Source: Acidobacteriota bacterium | Lineage (GTDB): Bacteria; Acidobacteriota; Polarisedimenticolia; JBFMGF01 | Reading direction: 5' to 3' | Length of the DNA stretch: 64,000 nucleotides | Assembly (NCBI GenBank): GCA_040752675.1 | Contig: JBFMGF010000029.1 | Location: 1-64,000 of the forward strand | Part shown: in pieces, positions 1-7,982 of the stretch | Position numbering within the stretch: the first letter of the stretch is position 1 | How the letters are laid out: each line of letters opens with the position of its first letter | Notes under the pieces: generated by a model | What the model was told of the DNA's origin: nothing | Seen by the model: the letters and a program-made list of their open reading frames with translations, nothing else | Database searches by the model: none | Translations under genes and position numbers: made by a program

Positions 1-307
1 GGTCTAATATCAGAAGCATCAAGCATATCCTTTCATGCTATGCCGGGAAAAACTCTCTGGTATTTCTTCATCTGACATGGGGGTGGCTTATCTCAAGGGC
101 TGGCCCGGTCCATCGGAAGGGGAAAAACCATCGGCTTATATCATTATTCTAGTGTAATGATTCTAAAGTTCTTTGAATATTTCGTAAAGGCTATGGATTC
201 CATTTGCTTTACTTTAGAGTGCCTGACTTATTAAAGGAATTTCAGCGTCAGGATACTAGAGACAAGAGAATCAAGACGGCATTCGACTGTGATCATGGAG
301 TCGCCGC
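1..307. other. No supported gene before nadK
   Basis: I see no convincing gene in this stretch. On the plus strand one frame is open to a TGA at 73-75 and another to a TAG near 150, but neither gives a recognisable protein end. The DNA is AT-rich from about 140 to 260. It lies downstream of nadK, whose strand reads leftwards, so it may hold the 3' end of that transcript and the end of a gene outside the window. I see no clear terminator hairpin. Confidence 0.5.
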
Positions 308-1171
308 TTAGCGCTCACCCCATTTTAGTTTGCGGCGGAGAAGATCGAAGTAGTTGCGTTCGCAGGGCCTCACAAGGTTTATGATGTTCCTGCTCCTGAC
401 AACCTTGATGATGTCAGATGCTTTCATTGGAAATCCCACCTGCCCGTCCAGAGTGACGTAAACATCCTCGTCGCTCGTGAGCAATGTGATCTTGATCTCA
501 ACCTCGTCAGAGACGACGAGCGGCCTGTTGGTGAGAGTGTGGGGGCAGATCGGAGTAATCACGAAAGCATTCATGCTCGGGAAGATTATGGGTCCCCCTG
601 CGGAAAGAGAATAGGCTGTGGAGCCAGTGGGAGTTGAGACGATCAGGCCGTCCGCTTTGTACGTAGTGACGTAGTAGCCGTCTATCTCGATGCTTAGGTC
701 GATGATCCTTGCCAGAGCAGCCTTGTTGATCACGATGTCGTTCAGGATGGAGTAGCTACCGATCTTTCTTTTCTTTCTCAGGATGTCAACCTTGAGCATC
801 ATTCTCTTGTCGAGAGCGATGCTGCCGACAACAGCCCTGTCCAGATACTTGAATAGCTCATCTGTCGAGAACTCCGTGAGGAACCCGAGCCCGCCCAGGT
901 TCACGCCGAGGATGGGAGTCCCCTTTTTCCCGGCGCTCCTGGCGACGCTCAGGAGAGTTCCATCTCCTCCTATGACGACGATAAGGTCCACCTTCTCTGC
1001 AAGTTTTTCCCGGGCCATGCCGCGCCTGGCTCCTATCATCCTGGCAGTCGCCGCCTCCGGGATCACGATCAGCCCGTTCTTCCTGGCATAATCCAGCAAC
1101 TGCAGGATAACCTCTCTGCTCTCGCGTTTTTTAGTCTTAACGACGACCCCGATCTTTCTTACCTTTTTCAT
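308..1171 (-). CDS. nadK: NAD kinase
   Basis: Phosphorylates NAD to NADP in the cytoplasm using ATP or polyphosphate. The 287-residue protein has the family GGDG phosphate-binding motif at residues 68-71 (followed by TLLSVAR), a LNDIVI segment that matches the family NE/ND motif, and the glycine-rich stretch STPTGSTAYSLSAGGP that forms the nucleotide pocket. The length is normal for bacterial NadK. The ATG at 1171 lies inside the end of tlyA, so the two genes overlap by 35 bases and are probably translationally coupled. It is the last gene of the leftward ymdB-xseA-xseB-ispA-tlyA-nadK run, a common bacterial order. Confidence 0.95.
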   Translation of the reverse strand: MKKVRKIGVVVKTKKRESREVILQLLDYARKNGLIVIPEAATARMIGARRGMAREKLAEKVDLIVVIGGDGTLLSVARSAGKKGTPILGVNLGGLGFLTEFSTDELFKYLDRAVVGSIALDKRMMLKVDILRKKRKIGSYSILNDIVINKAALARIIDLSIEIDGYYVTTYKADGLIVSTPTGSTAYSLSAGGPIIFPSMNAFVITPICPHTLTNRPLVVSDEVEIKITLLTSDEDVYVTLDGQVGFPMKASDIIKVVRSRNIINLVRPCERNYFDLLRRKLKWGER

Positions 1172-1964
1172 GGAAGAGACACTCGATTCGTTTCAGGATC
1201 TCGACGTTGCTCATTCCCTTTTCATGGTTGGATAGGTAAAGGAGGAATTCCCTGTTTCCCTCAGCTCCCGTAATGGCGGATTCGGCAATCCCCAGAATGG
1301 ATAGCTGATTCCTCTTGCAGAACATCGCGATCTCTTTCAGGATCTTTTTCTGGTCATCCTCGTCCCGGATTATACCTCCGGGGCCAACTTTGCCCCTGCC
1401 AACCTCGAATTGCGGCTTGACGAGAAGGATCATGATCCCTTTGTTGAGGACCTTCCTCAGTGGGGGGATGACCTTCATCAGTGAAATGAAGGAGACATCA
1501 ACCGTTATGATATCCGCCTTTTCTGGAAGGTCCTCAGGTTTCAGGTAGCGGACGTTGAATCTCTCGATCGGGATGACCCTTGGATCCCTCCTCAATTTCC
1601 AGTCGAGTAGCCCGTAACCGACGTCAAGGGCATAGACCTTCTGTGCTCCTCTCTTCAGGAGGCAATCCGTGAAACCGCCAGTCGAAGCCCCTACATCCAG
1701 CGCCACCTTATCCTTCACGTCGATCTCGAAGGTGTTGAGGGCTGCATCCAGCTTGATGCCACCCCGGCTGACGAACGGTTCCCTCTCCATCCGGATTTCG
1801 ATAAAGTCCTTTTCGCATACCTGCAAAGAGGCCTTATCCACTTTCATCCCGTTAACGTAAACAATGCCTCCGAGGATGAAAGCCTTTGCCTGTTCTCGAC
1901 TTTTTGCCAGCCCCTTTTTGACTATGTAGGTGTCGAGTCGTTCCTTCGCTTCCTTCTTGGGCAT
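1137..1964 (-). CDS. tlyA: TlyA family rRNA 2'-O-methyltransferase (hemolysin-like)
   Basis: Family members methylate rRNA 2'-hydroxyls using S-adenosylmethionine; some were first named haemolysins. The N-terminal S4 RNA-binding domain (about residues 5-65, with the LGGIVYVNG type core) is followed by an FtsJ-like methyltransferase domain whose SAM site is LDVGASTGGFTD. I chose the ATG at 1964: it sits one base after the ispA stop, and the AGGAGGAG that ends ispA serves as its ribosome binding site, better than the upstream in-frame start at 1997. It is placed between ispA and nadK; the dxs gene often found between ispA and tlyA is absent here. Confidence 0.92.
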   Translation of the reverse strand: MPKKEAKERLDTYIVKKGLAKSREQAKAFILGGIVYVNGMKVDKASLQVCEKDFIEIRMEREPFVSRGGIKLDAALNTFEIDVKDKVALDVGASTGGFTDCLLKRGAQKVYALDVGYGLLDWKLRRDPRVIPIERFNVRYLKPEDLPEKADIITVDVSFISLMKVIPPLRKVLNKGIMILLVKPQFEVGRGKVGPGGIIRDEDDQKKILKEIAMFCKRNQLSILGIAESAITGAEGNREFLLYLSNHEKGMSNVEILKRIECLFHEKGKKDRGRR

Positions 1965-1965
1965 C

Positions 1966-2868
1966 TCAGCTCCTCCTCTTGATGATGAAATCGGCAAGTG
2001 AAGAAAGAATGGAACTCCTCTCTCCGAGAGGCTTGAGGAGCTCTTTCCCTTCCTCGATCAATCGCTGAGCGATCTGATGAGCTCCATCTATTCCATAAAG
2101 TGAAGGATACGTCGCCTTTTTCTTCAGGATATCCTTTCTGGTCTGCTTCCCCACTACTTCCTTTTTTCCTTCTGCATCCAGGAGGTCATCGGTTATCTGG
2201 AAAGCCAGACCCACTTTCTTTCCAAAATCCGAAATGAGCCTCTTCCTTTCCTCATCGGTTCCGGACATGATTGCGCCGCAGGTGAGGGAGGCGCCTATGA
2301 GAGCCCCCGTCTTCATCTGATGGAGACGCTCGCATTCATTCGGCTCAATATCCCTGCCTTCGGATTGAATGTCCATGACTTGGCCTCCAATCAATCCGCC
2401 GATGCCACAGGCAGAAGCGATTGTCCTTATGATCTCGATCTTGTTTCTGTTAAAAGCTTCCCCATCCGGGTATCTTGACATAATTTCAAAGGCAAGCGTC
2501 AGCAGCGCATCTCCGGCCAGTATTGCCATTGCTTCACTGAAGGCTCTATGGGCGGTTGGCTTTCCTCTTCGGAGATCATCGTTGTCCATGGATGGGAGAT
2601 CATCATGAATGAGGGAGTAAGTGTGTATGAGCTCAATGGCACAGGCAGAAGGGAGGATATATTCCAGCTTCCCTCCGAGCGCTTCGCAGGACGCAATGGA
2701 GAGAATCGGTCTGATCCTCTTTCCACCGGAAAAAACTGAATACCTCATGATCTCGATTATGGAATCCGGAGCATGAGATTCCTTCTGGAGATACTGGTCC
2801 AGTTCGGAGTTGATCAGTTCCACTTTTTCATTGAGGTAAGCAGAAATGTTTGCCGTCGTCGTTGCCAT
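1966..2868 (-). CDS. ispA: Polyprenyl (farnesyl/geranylgeranyl) diphosphate synthase
   Basis: Trans-prenyltransferase that condenses isopentenyl diphosphate with allylic diphosphates to give C15 or C20 products. The 300-residue protein shows the first aspartate-rich motif, DDLPSMDNDDLRRG at about residues 89-102, which binds diphosphate through magnesium, and the second, DDLLD near residue 226. A GGKRIRP motif near residue 48 binds isopentenyl diphosphate. The two residues between the aspartate pairs of the first motif fit the bacterial FPPS type, but exact chain length cannot be read. It lies between xseB and tlyA in one leftward operon, and its product would be extended by UppS, encoded at 31.8 kb. 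Confidence 0.92.
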   Translation of the reverse strand: MATTTANISAYLNEKVELINSELDQYLQKESHAPDSIIEIMRYSVFSGGKRIRPILSIASCEALGGKLEYILPSACAIELIHTYSLIHDDLPSMDNDDLRRGKPTAHRAFSEAMAILAGDALLTLAFEIMSRYPDGEAFNRNKIEIIRTIASACGIGGLIGGQVMDIQSEGRDIEPNECERLHQMKTGALIGASLTCGAIMSGTDEERKRLISDFGKKVGLAFQITDDLLDAEGKKEVVGKQTRKDILKKKATYPSLYGIDGAHQIAQRLIEEGKELLKPLGERSSILSSLADFIIKRRS

Positions 2869-2903
2869 CTGCTCATGTTCCTATCGTGAAGAGTTCCATT
2901 AAA

Positions 2904-3179
2904 TCATTCGCTTTCATCGGATGGCTCGAAGGGTTGTGGGATGATCTCTCCTGTCGACGATTTCACGAGGATCTCGACCTTCTGCCTTGCCTCTTTCAGC
3001 TTTTCGTTGCAGTGTCTCGACAGGACAATCCCTTCCTCAAAAAGCTTAAGAGATTCTTCAAGGGATATCTCGCCGGATTCAAGCCCGTTGACAATTTCCT
3101 CAAGCCTTGCCAGTGCTTCTTCAAAAGTCATCTTGCTTATCGCGGCTCCATGTTCAGGTTTCACTTTTTTCTTCTTCAT
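2904..3179 (-). CDS. xseB: Exodeoxyribonuclease VII small subunit
   Basis: Small helical subunit that binds several copies to XseA to form the single-strand-specific ExoVII nuclease. The core reads MTFEEALARLEEIV followed by LESGEISLEESLKLFEEG, the family signature, within about 91 residues. I chose the ATG at 3179, because AAAGGA lies seven bases upstream; a further in-frame ATG at 3197 is possible but less well placed. The gene overlaps the end of xseA by 26 bases, which fits fixed subunit stoichiometry by coupled translation. The lysine-rich first residues are poorly conserved in general. Confidence 0.92.
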   Translation of the reverse strand: MKKKKVKPEHGAAISKMTFEEALARLEEIVNGLESGEISLEESLKLFEEGIVLSRHCNEKLKEARQKVEILVKSSTGEIIPQPFEPSDESE

Positions 3180-4554
3180 CTTCTTTTCCTTTAACATTGC
3201 AGAGTAGGCTTCCCTGGTAGAGTTTGATATCTACATTATCTCCAATGGATACCTCGGAAGACAAGCGAATAATTTTTGTTCGGTCGGGTGTCCTGCAAAT
3301 GGAGTATCCTCTCTCTAGAACGGCAAGCGGGGAGAGGGAATTTAAGAGCCCCGACAATCTTGAGAAGTGCTCCTCGGCAGCTCTCATCAGGTTTACCATG
3401 ACCCTCTCCAAGCCCTTGGAAGCCGAAGAGGCCGATTTCAAAGCGCTAGCAAGATTTAACGCGATCTTTGCCGGGGAGAGCCTCTCTCTGAGATGCTTCA
3501 GTCGCCCTTCCACCCGGTCTAAATGTCCGGCCACGGTGAAGAGAACCCTCCTTTCAAGATCGTCGATGCGTTGCATTTTCTCCTGGATGAACGCCTCTAT
3601 GCCGAGGAACCCTTTGCTTCGCTCGAGCCTGACGAGCTTCTGTCCCTGTTCCTGAATAACTAGTTTACCTTCCCGGATTAGCTCCTTGATAGACGTGGCA
3701 AGCCGGGCTTCAAGCTCCTGGCTTTTCTGGACGATCATTGCAGCTGCAGCAGACGGAGTGGGCGCCCTACGGTCGGCAACGAAATCGGAGATGGTGAAAT
3801 CGGTTTCGTGCCCAACGGCGGAGATAACGGGGATTTTCGATTGAACAATCGCCCTGACCACTGCTTCTTCATTGAAGGGCCAGAGGTCTTCCATTGAGCC
3901 TCCCCCTCTTCCCACGATGATGAGATCAAGATCCGTCATCCTGTTCAGTATCTTGATCCCCTCGACTATCTCCGGAGCCGCTTCTTCTCCCTGGACCCTC
4001 GAGGGATAGACTATTATCTCGATGCTGATGCCAGCCAGGATCCTCATCATGTCCCTGATGGCAGCTCCTGTGGGCGAAGTGACAATCCCTATCCGGCGGG
4101 GCAGGGCAGGGATCGGTCTTTTTCTTGATTCGTCGAAGAGCCCTTCTGCCTCTAGCTTCTTCTTGAGCTGCTCGTATGCATACTGAAGCGAGCCGATCCC
4201 CTTCGGCTCCATCTCCTCGACGATGATCTGGAAGGTTCCTCTCGGTACGTAGAGAGAGAGCTTTCCAAAGACAAGGACTTCTAGTCCATCTTCCGGAGTA
4301 AACTTCAATCTCCGGTTTTGCTGGTAGAACATGACTGCCTGTATCTGCCCTTCGCTGTCCTTCAATGAAAAATAGTGGTGGCCAGATGTGTGCGGTTTGA
4401 GGTTCGATATCTCGCCGACGAGCCAGATGCCGGGATAATTGCTTTCAAGCTCGTAGCGGATTGTCCGATTTATTTCCGAGATGGTGAAAGGGTTTTCTCT
4501 GGAACCTTTGCTCTTCGTTTGGAGGGATTCTTCTTCCGATAAGTTATTCTTTCT
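3154..4554 (-). CDS. xseA: Exodeoxyribonuclease VII large subunit
   Basis: Catalytic subunit of ExoVII, which degrades single-stranded DNA to acid-soluble fragments. An N-terminal OB-fold (NRTIRYELESNYPGIWLVGEI) is followed by the catalytic domain with RIGIVTSPTGAAIRDM, IIVGRGGGSMEDLW and AVGHETDFTISDFVADRRAPTPSAAA stretches typical of XseA, then a long helical C-terminal region. I prefer the ATG at 4554, which overlaps the ymdB stop by 11 bases, over the upstream start at 4602 that runs further into ymdB. No strong ribosome binding site is visible, so coupled translation from ymdB is likely. About 466 residues, a normal length. Confidence 0.93.
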   Translation of the reverse strand, partial: RKNNLSEEESLQTKSKGSRENPFTISEINRTIRYELESNYPGIWLVGEISNLKPHTSGHHYFSLKDSEGQIQAVMFYQQNRRLKFTPEDGLEVLVFGKLSLYVPRGTFQIIVEEMEPKGIGSLQYAYEQLKKKLEAEGLFDESRKRPIPALPRRIGIVTSPTGAAIRDMMRILAGISIEIIVYPSRVQGEEAAPEIVEGIKILNRMTDLDLIIVGRGGGSMEDLWPFNEEAVVRAIVQSKIPVISAVGHETDFTISDFVADRRAPTPSAAAAMIVQKSQELEARLATSIKELIREGKLVIQEQGQKLVRLERSKGFLGIEAFIQEKMQRIDDLERRVLFTVAGHLDRVEGRLKHLRERLSPAKIALNLASALKSASSASKGLERVMVNLMRAAEEHFSRLSGLLNSLSPLAVLERGYSICRTPDRTKIIRLSSEVSIGDNVDIKLYQGSLLCNVKGKEDEEEKSET

Positions 4555-5371
4555 CATCGGCCATTCCAGCTTCGATCGCCGGCTCTCCGCCATCGTCTTC
4601 AACAGTCAATCTCTGAATGTCAATTGAAAGACCCGTATTCTCGTCCAGGCCTACTAGAACCGCCTGAAGTTTAACGTTCCTCGTCGCGGTTTCAAACTTC
4701 ACTGGCCGCTGCGTCAGCAGCCTCTCAATGGCAAGTTCCTTCTCTATTCCAATTACGGAGTCGAATGGGCCTGTCATTCCGGCATCGGAAATGAAAGCCG
4801 TGCCGCCAGGAAGGATCCGCTCATCAGCCGTCTGGACGTGTGTGTGTGTTCCGATGACGGCAGCCACCCTCCCGTCCATGTACCATCCAAAGGCGATCTT
4901 CTCCGAGGTGGCTTCGGCATGGAAGTCGATGATCCTGACATCTGCCCTCTTGCCGATCTGTTCGAGAGCATGATCTGCAGTGCGGAAGGGGCAGTCGTAG
5001 GAATCTATGAAGACTCTCCCCATGATGTTAAGAACAGCGACCCTCATGCCATTCCTGGATACTCCTATGTAAACGCCGGAGCCAGGAGCAGGCTCGGGGT
5101 AATTGATAGGGCGCAGGAGTTTTTCCTGACGGGCAAGATAAGGGATGATCTCCTTCCTGTCGAAGATATGATTCCCGCTAGTCAGACAATCGATATTGAA
5201 GGAGAATAGTTCATCCGCGATCTTGGGTGTAATCCCGAAACCTCCTGCGGCATTCTCCACATTTGCTATAATGAAATCGATCGCATGGCGGTCAATAAGC
5301 TTCGGAAGCTTCTGACGGACAATCCGCCTTCCGCTCTTTCCAACTATGTCTGCAATTAAAAGGATATTCAT
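4544..5371 (-). CDS. ymdB: YmdB family metallophosphoesterase (2',3'-cyclic nucleotide phosphodiesterase)
   Basis: Calcineurin-like phosphoesterase of the TIGR00282/YmdB family; the Bacillus member hydrolyses 2',3'-cyclic nucleotides. Metal-site motifs are visible: ADIVGKSGR at the N-terminus, NVENAAGGFGI, TSGNHIFD, then DFHAEATSEK and the C-terminal VIGTHTHVQTADE histidine cluster. The 275-residue length is typical. An AAGG six bases before the ATG at 5371 supports the start. It follows rny directly on the same strand; this pairing is widely conserved and suggests a link between RNA decay and cyclic nucleotide turnover. Confidence 0.92.
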   Translation of the reverse strand: MNILLIADIVGKSGRRIVRQKLPKLIDRHAIDFIIANVENAAGGFGITPKIADELFSFNIDCLTSGNHIFDRKEIIPYLARQEKLLRPINYPEPAPGSGVYIGVSRNGMRVAVLNIMGRVFIDSYDCPFRTADHALEQIGKRADVRIIDFHAEATSEKIAFGWYMDGRVAAVIGTHTHVQTADERILPGGTAFISDAGMTGPFDSVIGIEKELAIERLLTQRPVKFETATRNVKLQAVLVGLDENTGLSIDIQRLTVEDDGGEPAIEAGMADEKE

Positions 5372-5421
5372 TTCTTACCTTGATTCCCGCAACCAATGCT
5401 TACCATTTGCATAAGCATCAA

Positions 5422-6990
5422 CTACACAGCGAAATCGACCGCTCTGGTTTCACGAATGACGCTGACCCTGATCTGTCCCGGATAATCCAGGTCTGTCTTG
5501 ATCCTGTTGGCAATATCCTTTGAGAGCCAGATGGCATCATCGTCGCTCAATTCGGTGCTATCGACGATGACCCGGACTTCCTTCCCTGCCCGGATGGCAT
5601 AAGCGGCCTTCACTCCCTTCATTGAGGCGGCGATCTCTTCCAGTTTTCTAAGTCTCGAGATGGAAATCTCAAGATTATCTTTTCTCGCGCCCGGCCGGGA
5701 ATCGGAGATCTTATCTGCCATATGCAGGAGGATCGCCTCGACAGTTTTAGCTTCCATGTCCCGGTGAAGCGACTGGATGGCATGGACTACCTCGTCGGAT
5801 TCCCCGAACATGGCAGCGGTCTCGGCGCTCAAAAGGAAAGATGAGCCAACCGTGTTGGTTTCGGCAACATGCCCGATCTCATGGAGGAGCCCGGCCCTTT
5901 TGGCCACTTCGGCTTTAGCCCCGAGTTCCGTTGCCATGTGTGCCGCAAGCTGGGCTACTTCGATGGAATGCTGAACGAGATTATGTCCGAGATAAGTCCG
6001 GAATTTCAGCTTTCCGACAAGCTTCGCGAGACGGGGGTGAAGGTCGGTAATCTGAAGCTCGTAAGCGACTGCCTCGCCGGCGTTCTGTATCTCGTTTTCA
6101 ATCTCTTCTTTGACCTTCTCGATGATCTCTTCGATTCTGGCCGGATGAATCCTTCCATCTTCCACGAGCCTCATGATGGCAATCCGCGCGATCTCGCGAC
6201 GCAACGGGTCGAAGCCTGAAAGCATAATGGTCCTCGGCGTGTCATCGATGATTAGGTCGATACCTGTGGCCATTTCAATTGAGCGGATGTTCCTTCCCTC
6301 GCGGCCTATGATCCTTCCCTTCATCTCATCGTTTGGAAGCTGGATGGTGGTCACGGTCGTCTCGATGAAGTTCTTGCTTGAGAACCTCTGGATGGAACTC
6401 GTGACTATCTTGAGGGCTTCCTCTTCCGCCTTTGCTCTGGCCTCTTCTTCTATCGTCTTGATCATCCCCGCGGCTTCTCTTCGCGTCTCTTCTTCCATCT
6501 CCTTCATCAGTTCTTTCTTTGCTATCTCCGCCGTCATCCCCGAGATGCTCTCGAGCTTTCTCTTCTGCGTGACGATGGCGGCTTGGAGGGAAGTCTCTTT
6601 CTCTGTGATCCTCTGTTCTCCGCTCTTGATTTCCCGCTCTCTTCGTTCGAGTTCCTGCTGCTTGCTTCCCAGAAGACTTGCTTTCCGGTCGAGGTTCTTC
6701 TCTCTCTGTTCGAGCTTTCGCTCAAGTGCTATGAGTTCTTTTCTTCGCTCCTTGTTCTCTTCCTCGACCTTGGCTTCCGCGGCGAAGAGCTTCTCCTGAG
6801 CCTCGACGGTCATCTCCTTGATCTTCGTCTCGGCTTCCCGTTTTGCATCTTCGATGATTGAAGCCGCCGTCTTCTTCGCCCTATCTATCTTCTTTCTGAT
6901 GAGGATAAAAATCACGAGGGCTTCGATGACGAGAAGTGCAACGCCAATAATAATGATGACAATCTGTAAGTTCAGCCCCTGCAAATTCAA
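5422..6990 (-). CDS. rny: Ribonuclease Y with altered HD active site
   Basis: Membrane-anchored endoribonuclease family that starts mRNA decay. In order: one N-terminal membrane helix (residues 9-32), a long charged coiled coil (about 35-195), a KH RNA-binding domain with GRIIGREGRNIRS (225-237), and an HD domain followed by the conserved C-terminal RETRAVDFAV. Oddly, the family HD pair is His370-Glu371 within LLHEIGH, the usual GSH reads GSS (382-384) and the usual HH reads L408-H409; His341 and Asp426 are kept. Fold and length (522 residues) match RNase Y, but metal binding may differ. The start may be the TTG two codons later (6984), which is seven bases from GAGGTG. Confidence 0.9.
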   Translation of the reverse strand: MNLQGLNLQIVIIIIGVALLVIEALVIFILIRKKIDRAKKTAASIIEDAKREAETKIKEMTVEAQEKLFAAEAKVEEENKERRKELIALERKLEQREKNLDRKASLLGSKQQELERREREIKSGEQRITEKETSLQAAIVTQKRKLESISGMTAEIAKKELMKEMEEETRREAAGMIKTIEEEARAKAEEEALKIVTSSIQRFSSKNFIETTVTTIQLPNDEMKGRIIGREGRNIRSIEMATGIDLIIDDTPRTIMLSGFDPLRREIARIAIMRLVEDGRIHPARIEEIIEKVKEEIENEIQNAGEAVAYELQITDLHPRLAKLVGKLKFRTYLGHNLVQHSIEVAQLAAHMATELGAKAEVAKRAGLLHEIGHVAETNTVGSSFLLSAETAAMFGESDEVVHAIQSLHRDMEAKTVEAILLHMADKISDSRPGARKDNLEISISRLRKLEEIAASMKGVKAAYAIRAGKEVRVIVDSTELSDDDAIWLSKDIANRIKTDLDYPGQIRVSVIRETRAVDFAV

Positions 6991-7060
6991 TCACCTCATT
7001 TTTGTAATTTATTTGGAGAAGAGTAAGGAAGAGCGGACGTTGAAAAGAGAGGTTTTAAAT

Positions 7061-7233
7061 CCCCCGCGAAAGCCGTGTGGGTTGAGCTATCTGAACCTGT
7101 TTGTACAGGTGGGTGTTCTGCTTCCACTTCAGGCTTCCCCCAGAAGGGGCGTGCGCACCGTGAAAATGACTCGAACTCCCTCTTAATATCTGTTGGCTCA
7201 TTTTTATCAGCCCATCACGCACTTCGCAGGGGG
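7061..7233 (-). ncRNA. ssrS: 6S RNA (candidate)
   Basis: The leftward strand between zapA and rny can form a long hairpin-like RNA of about 173 bases. Its ends pair: CCCCC-U-GCGAA at 7233-7223 with UUCGCGGGGG at 7070-7061, and pairing continues with UG and CACA segments towards an interrupted, purine-rich centre. Length, terminal closure, unpaired middle and position immediately after zapA all match 6S RNA, which binds the housekeeping RNA polymerase holoenzyme in stationary phase. In E. coli ssrS also follows zapA. A 75-residue ORF on this strand lies inside it and is not credible. Exact ends and the central bubble were judged by eye. Confidence 0.72.
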
Positions 7234-7306
7234 TTAAGTTGTCATAATTCAATCTGTCCAATGCTATGATCAAAAGGGACAAAATCCTCCTTTTTGTCCG
7301 TATGAA

Positions 7307-7615
7307 TTACCTTCCTTTCTCTTCAGCCAGACACCTGTCAATCCTATCAACCAATGAAGAGATGGCTTTTTCCGTATCCTCTCCTTTTTCAGATGAGGCT
7401 TTGTTCTTCAAAGCCAGGTAATCATCGGCAATGTTTAAGGCTGCCAGAATGGCAACCTTGAAAGTATCGGCGATCCCGGTGCTGTTAGAGACATCACGCA
7501 TGACCTTATCGACGTAAGCGGCAACTTCTGTTATGTAATCGGTATCTCCTTCGCCTCTCACATTATAACTCTGACCGAATATCTCAACCTGATGCACCTT
7601 GGAATCTTCCACCAT
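7307..7615 (-). CDS. zapA: Cell division protein ZapA
   Basis: Small cytoplasmic protein that cross-links FtsZ filaments at mid-cell. The sequence reads VEIFGQSYNVRGEGDTDYITEVAAYVDKVMRD in its globular N-terminal half, the ZapA family pattern, followed by AILAALNIADDYLALK and a helical C-terminus that forms the dimer coiled coil. The 102-residue length is typical. A GAGGGG lies just before the ATG. It begins eight bases after the stop of a coiled-coil gene, and the 6S RNA gene follows it, so these elements may share one primary transcript. Confidence 0.93.
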   Translation of the reverse strand: MVEDSKVHQVEIFGQSYNVRGEGDTDYITEVAAYVDKVMRDVSNSTGIADTFKVAILAALNIADDYLALKNKASSEKGEDTEKAISSLVDRIDRCLAEEKGR

Positions 7616-7623
7616 CTTCCCCT

Positions 7624-7911
7624 CTATTCTTTTATAAGTCTTAAAGCTCCCCTGATGCTGTCTCTCAGCATCATTCTCTCTTCCTGGGTGATTTCGAGAA
7701 GCTTTCTAACATCTTGAGAAGAAAGGCTTTTGTCTTCTGTGGCGCTCAGATTTTCTATTTCTCCCTTCAGAGCCTCGATCTGCCTTTCCTTTTCCTTTAT
7801 CTTTTCCTGCAAGCTATCTCTTTCCTTTCTTAATTCACCCATTAAGGATATCATTTTCACTATCTTATCTTCAAGAAGTTTAAAGCTCTTGCCTTCCATT
7901 GTCAATATCAT
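7624..7911 (-). CDS. Small coiled-coil protein, ZapB-like
   Basis: A 95-residue acidic and basic heptad-rich protein: residues 8-55 (KLLEDKIVKMISLMGELRKE onwards) form an almost continuous coiled coil, then a short second helix. It has no catalytic motif. Coiled-coil genes at this position, directly before zapA, are usually ZapB-like division proteins, so a role with ZapA is inferred from context only. The start is uncertain: AAGGAGG lies one base from the ATG at 7911, seven bases from an in-frame TTG at 7905, and 13 bases from the ATG at 7899. The gene lies about 70 bases after pheT. Confidence 0.75.
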   Translation of the reverse strand: MILTMEGKSFKLLEDKIVKMISLMGELRKERDSLQEKIKEKERQIEALKGEIENLSATEDKSLSSQDVRKLLEITQEERMMLRDSIRGALRLIKE

Positions 7912-7982
7912 CCCTCCTTCTGTTTCTTACCTTCCTATTTCTTGACATCGATTTCTTTCTTATCCATATCATCTCCCTGCCT

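Noticed and set aside
3735-3929. Small reverse-frame ORFs inside xseA and many other long genes
   Set aside because: They are in shadow frames of genes with strong family matches and show low-complexity Ser/Pro/Arg composition.
7055-7282. A 75-residue minus-strand ORF between zapA and rny
   Set aside because: It lies on the candidate 6S RNA, has no protein-like pattern and its bases are explained by RNA pairing.
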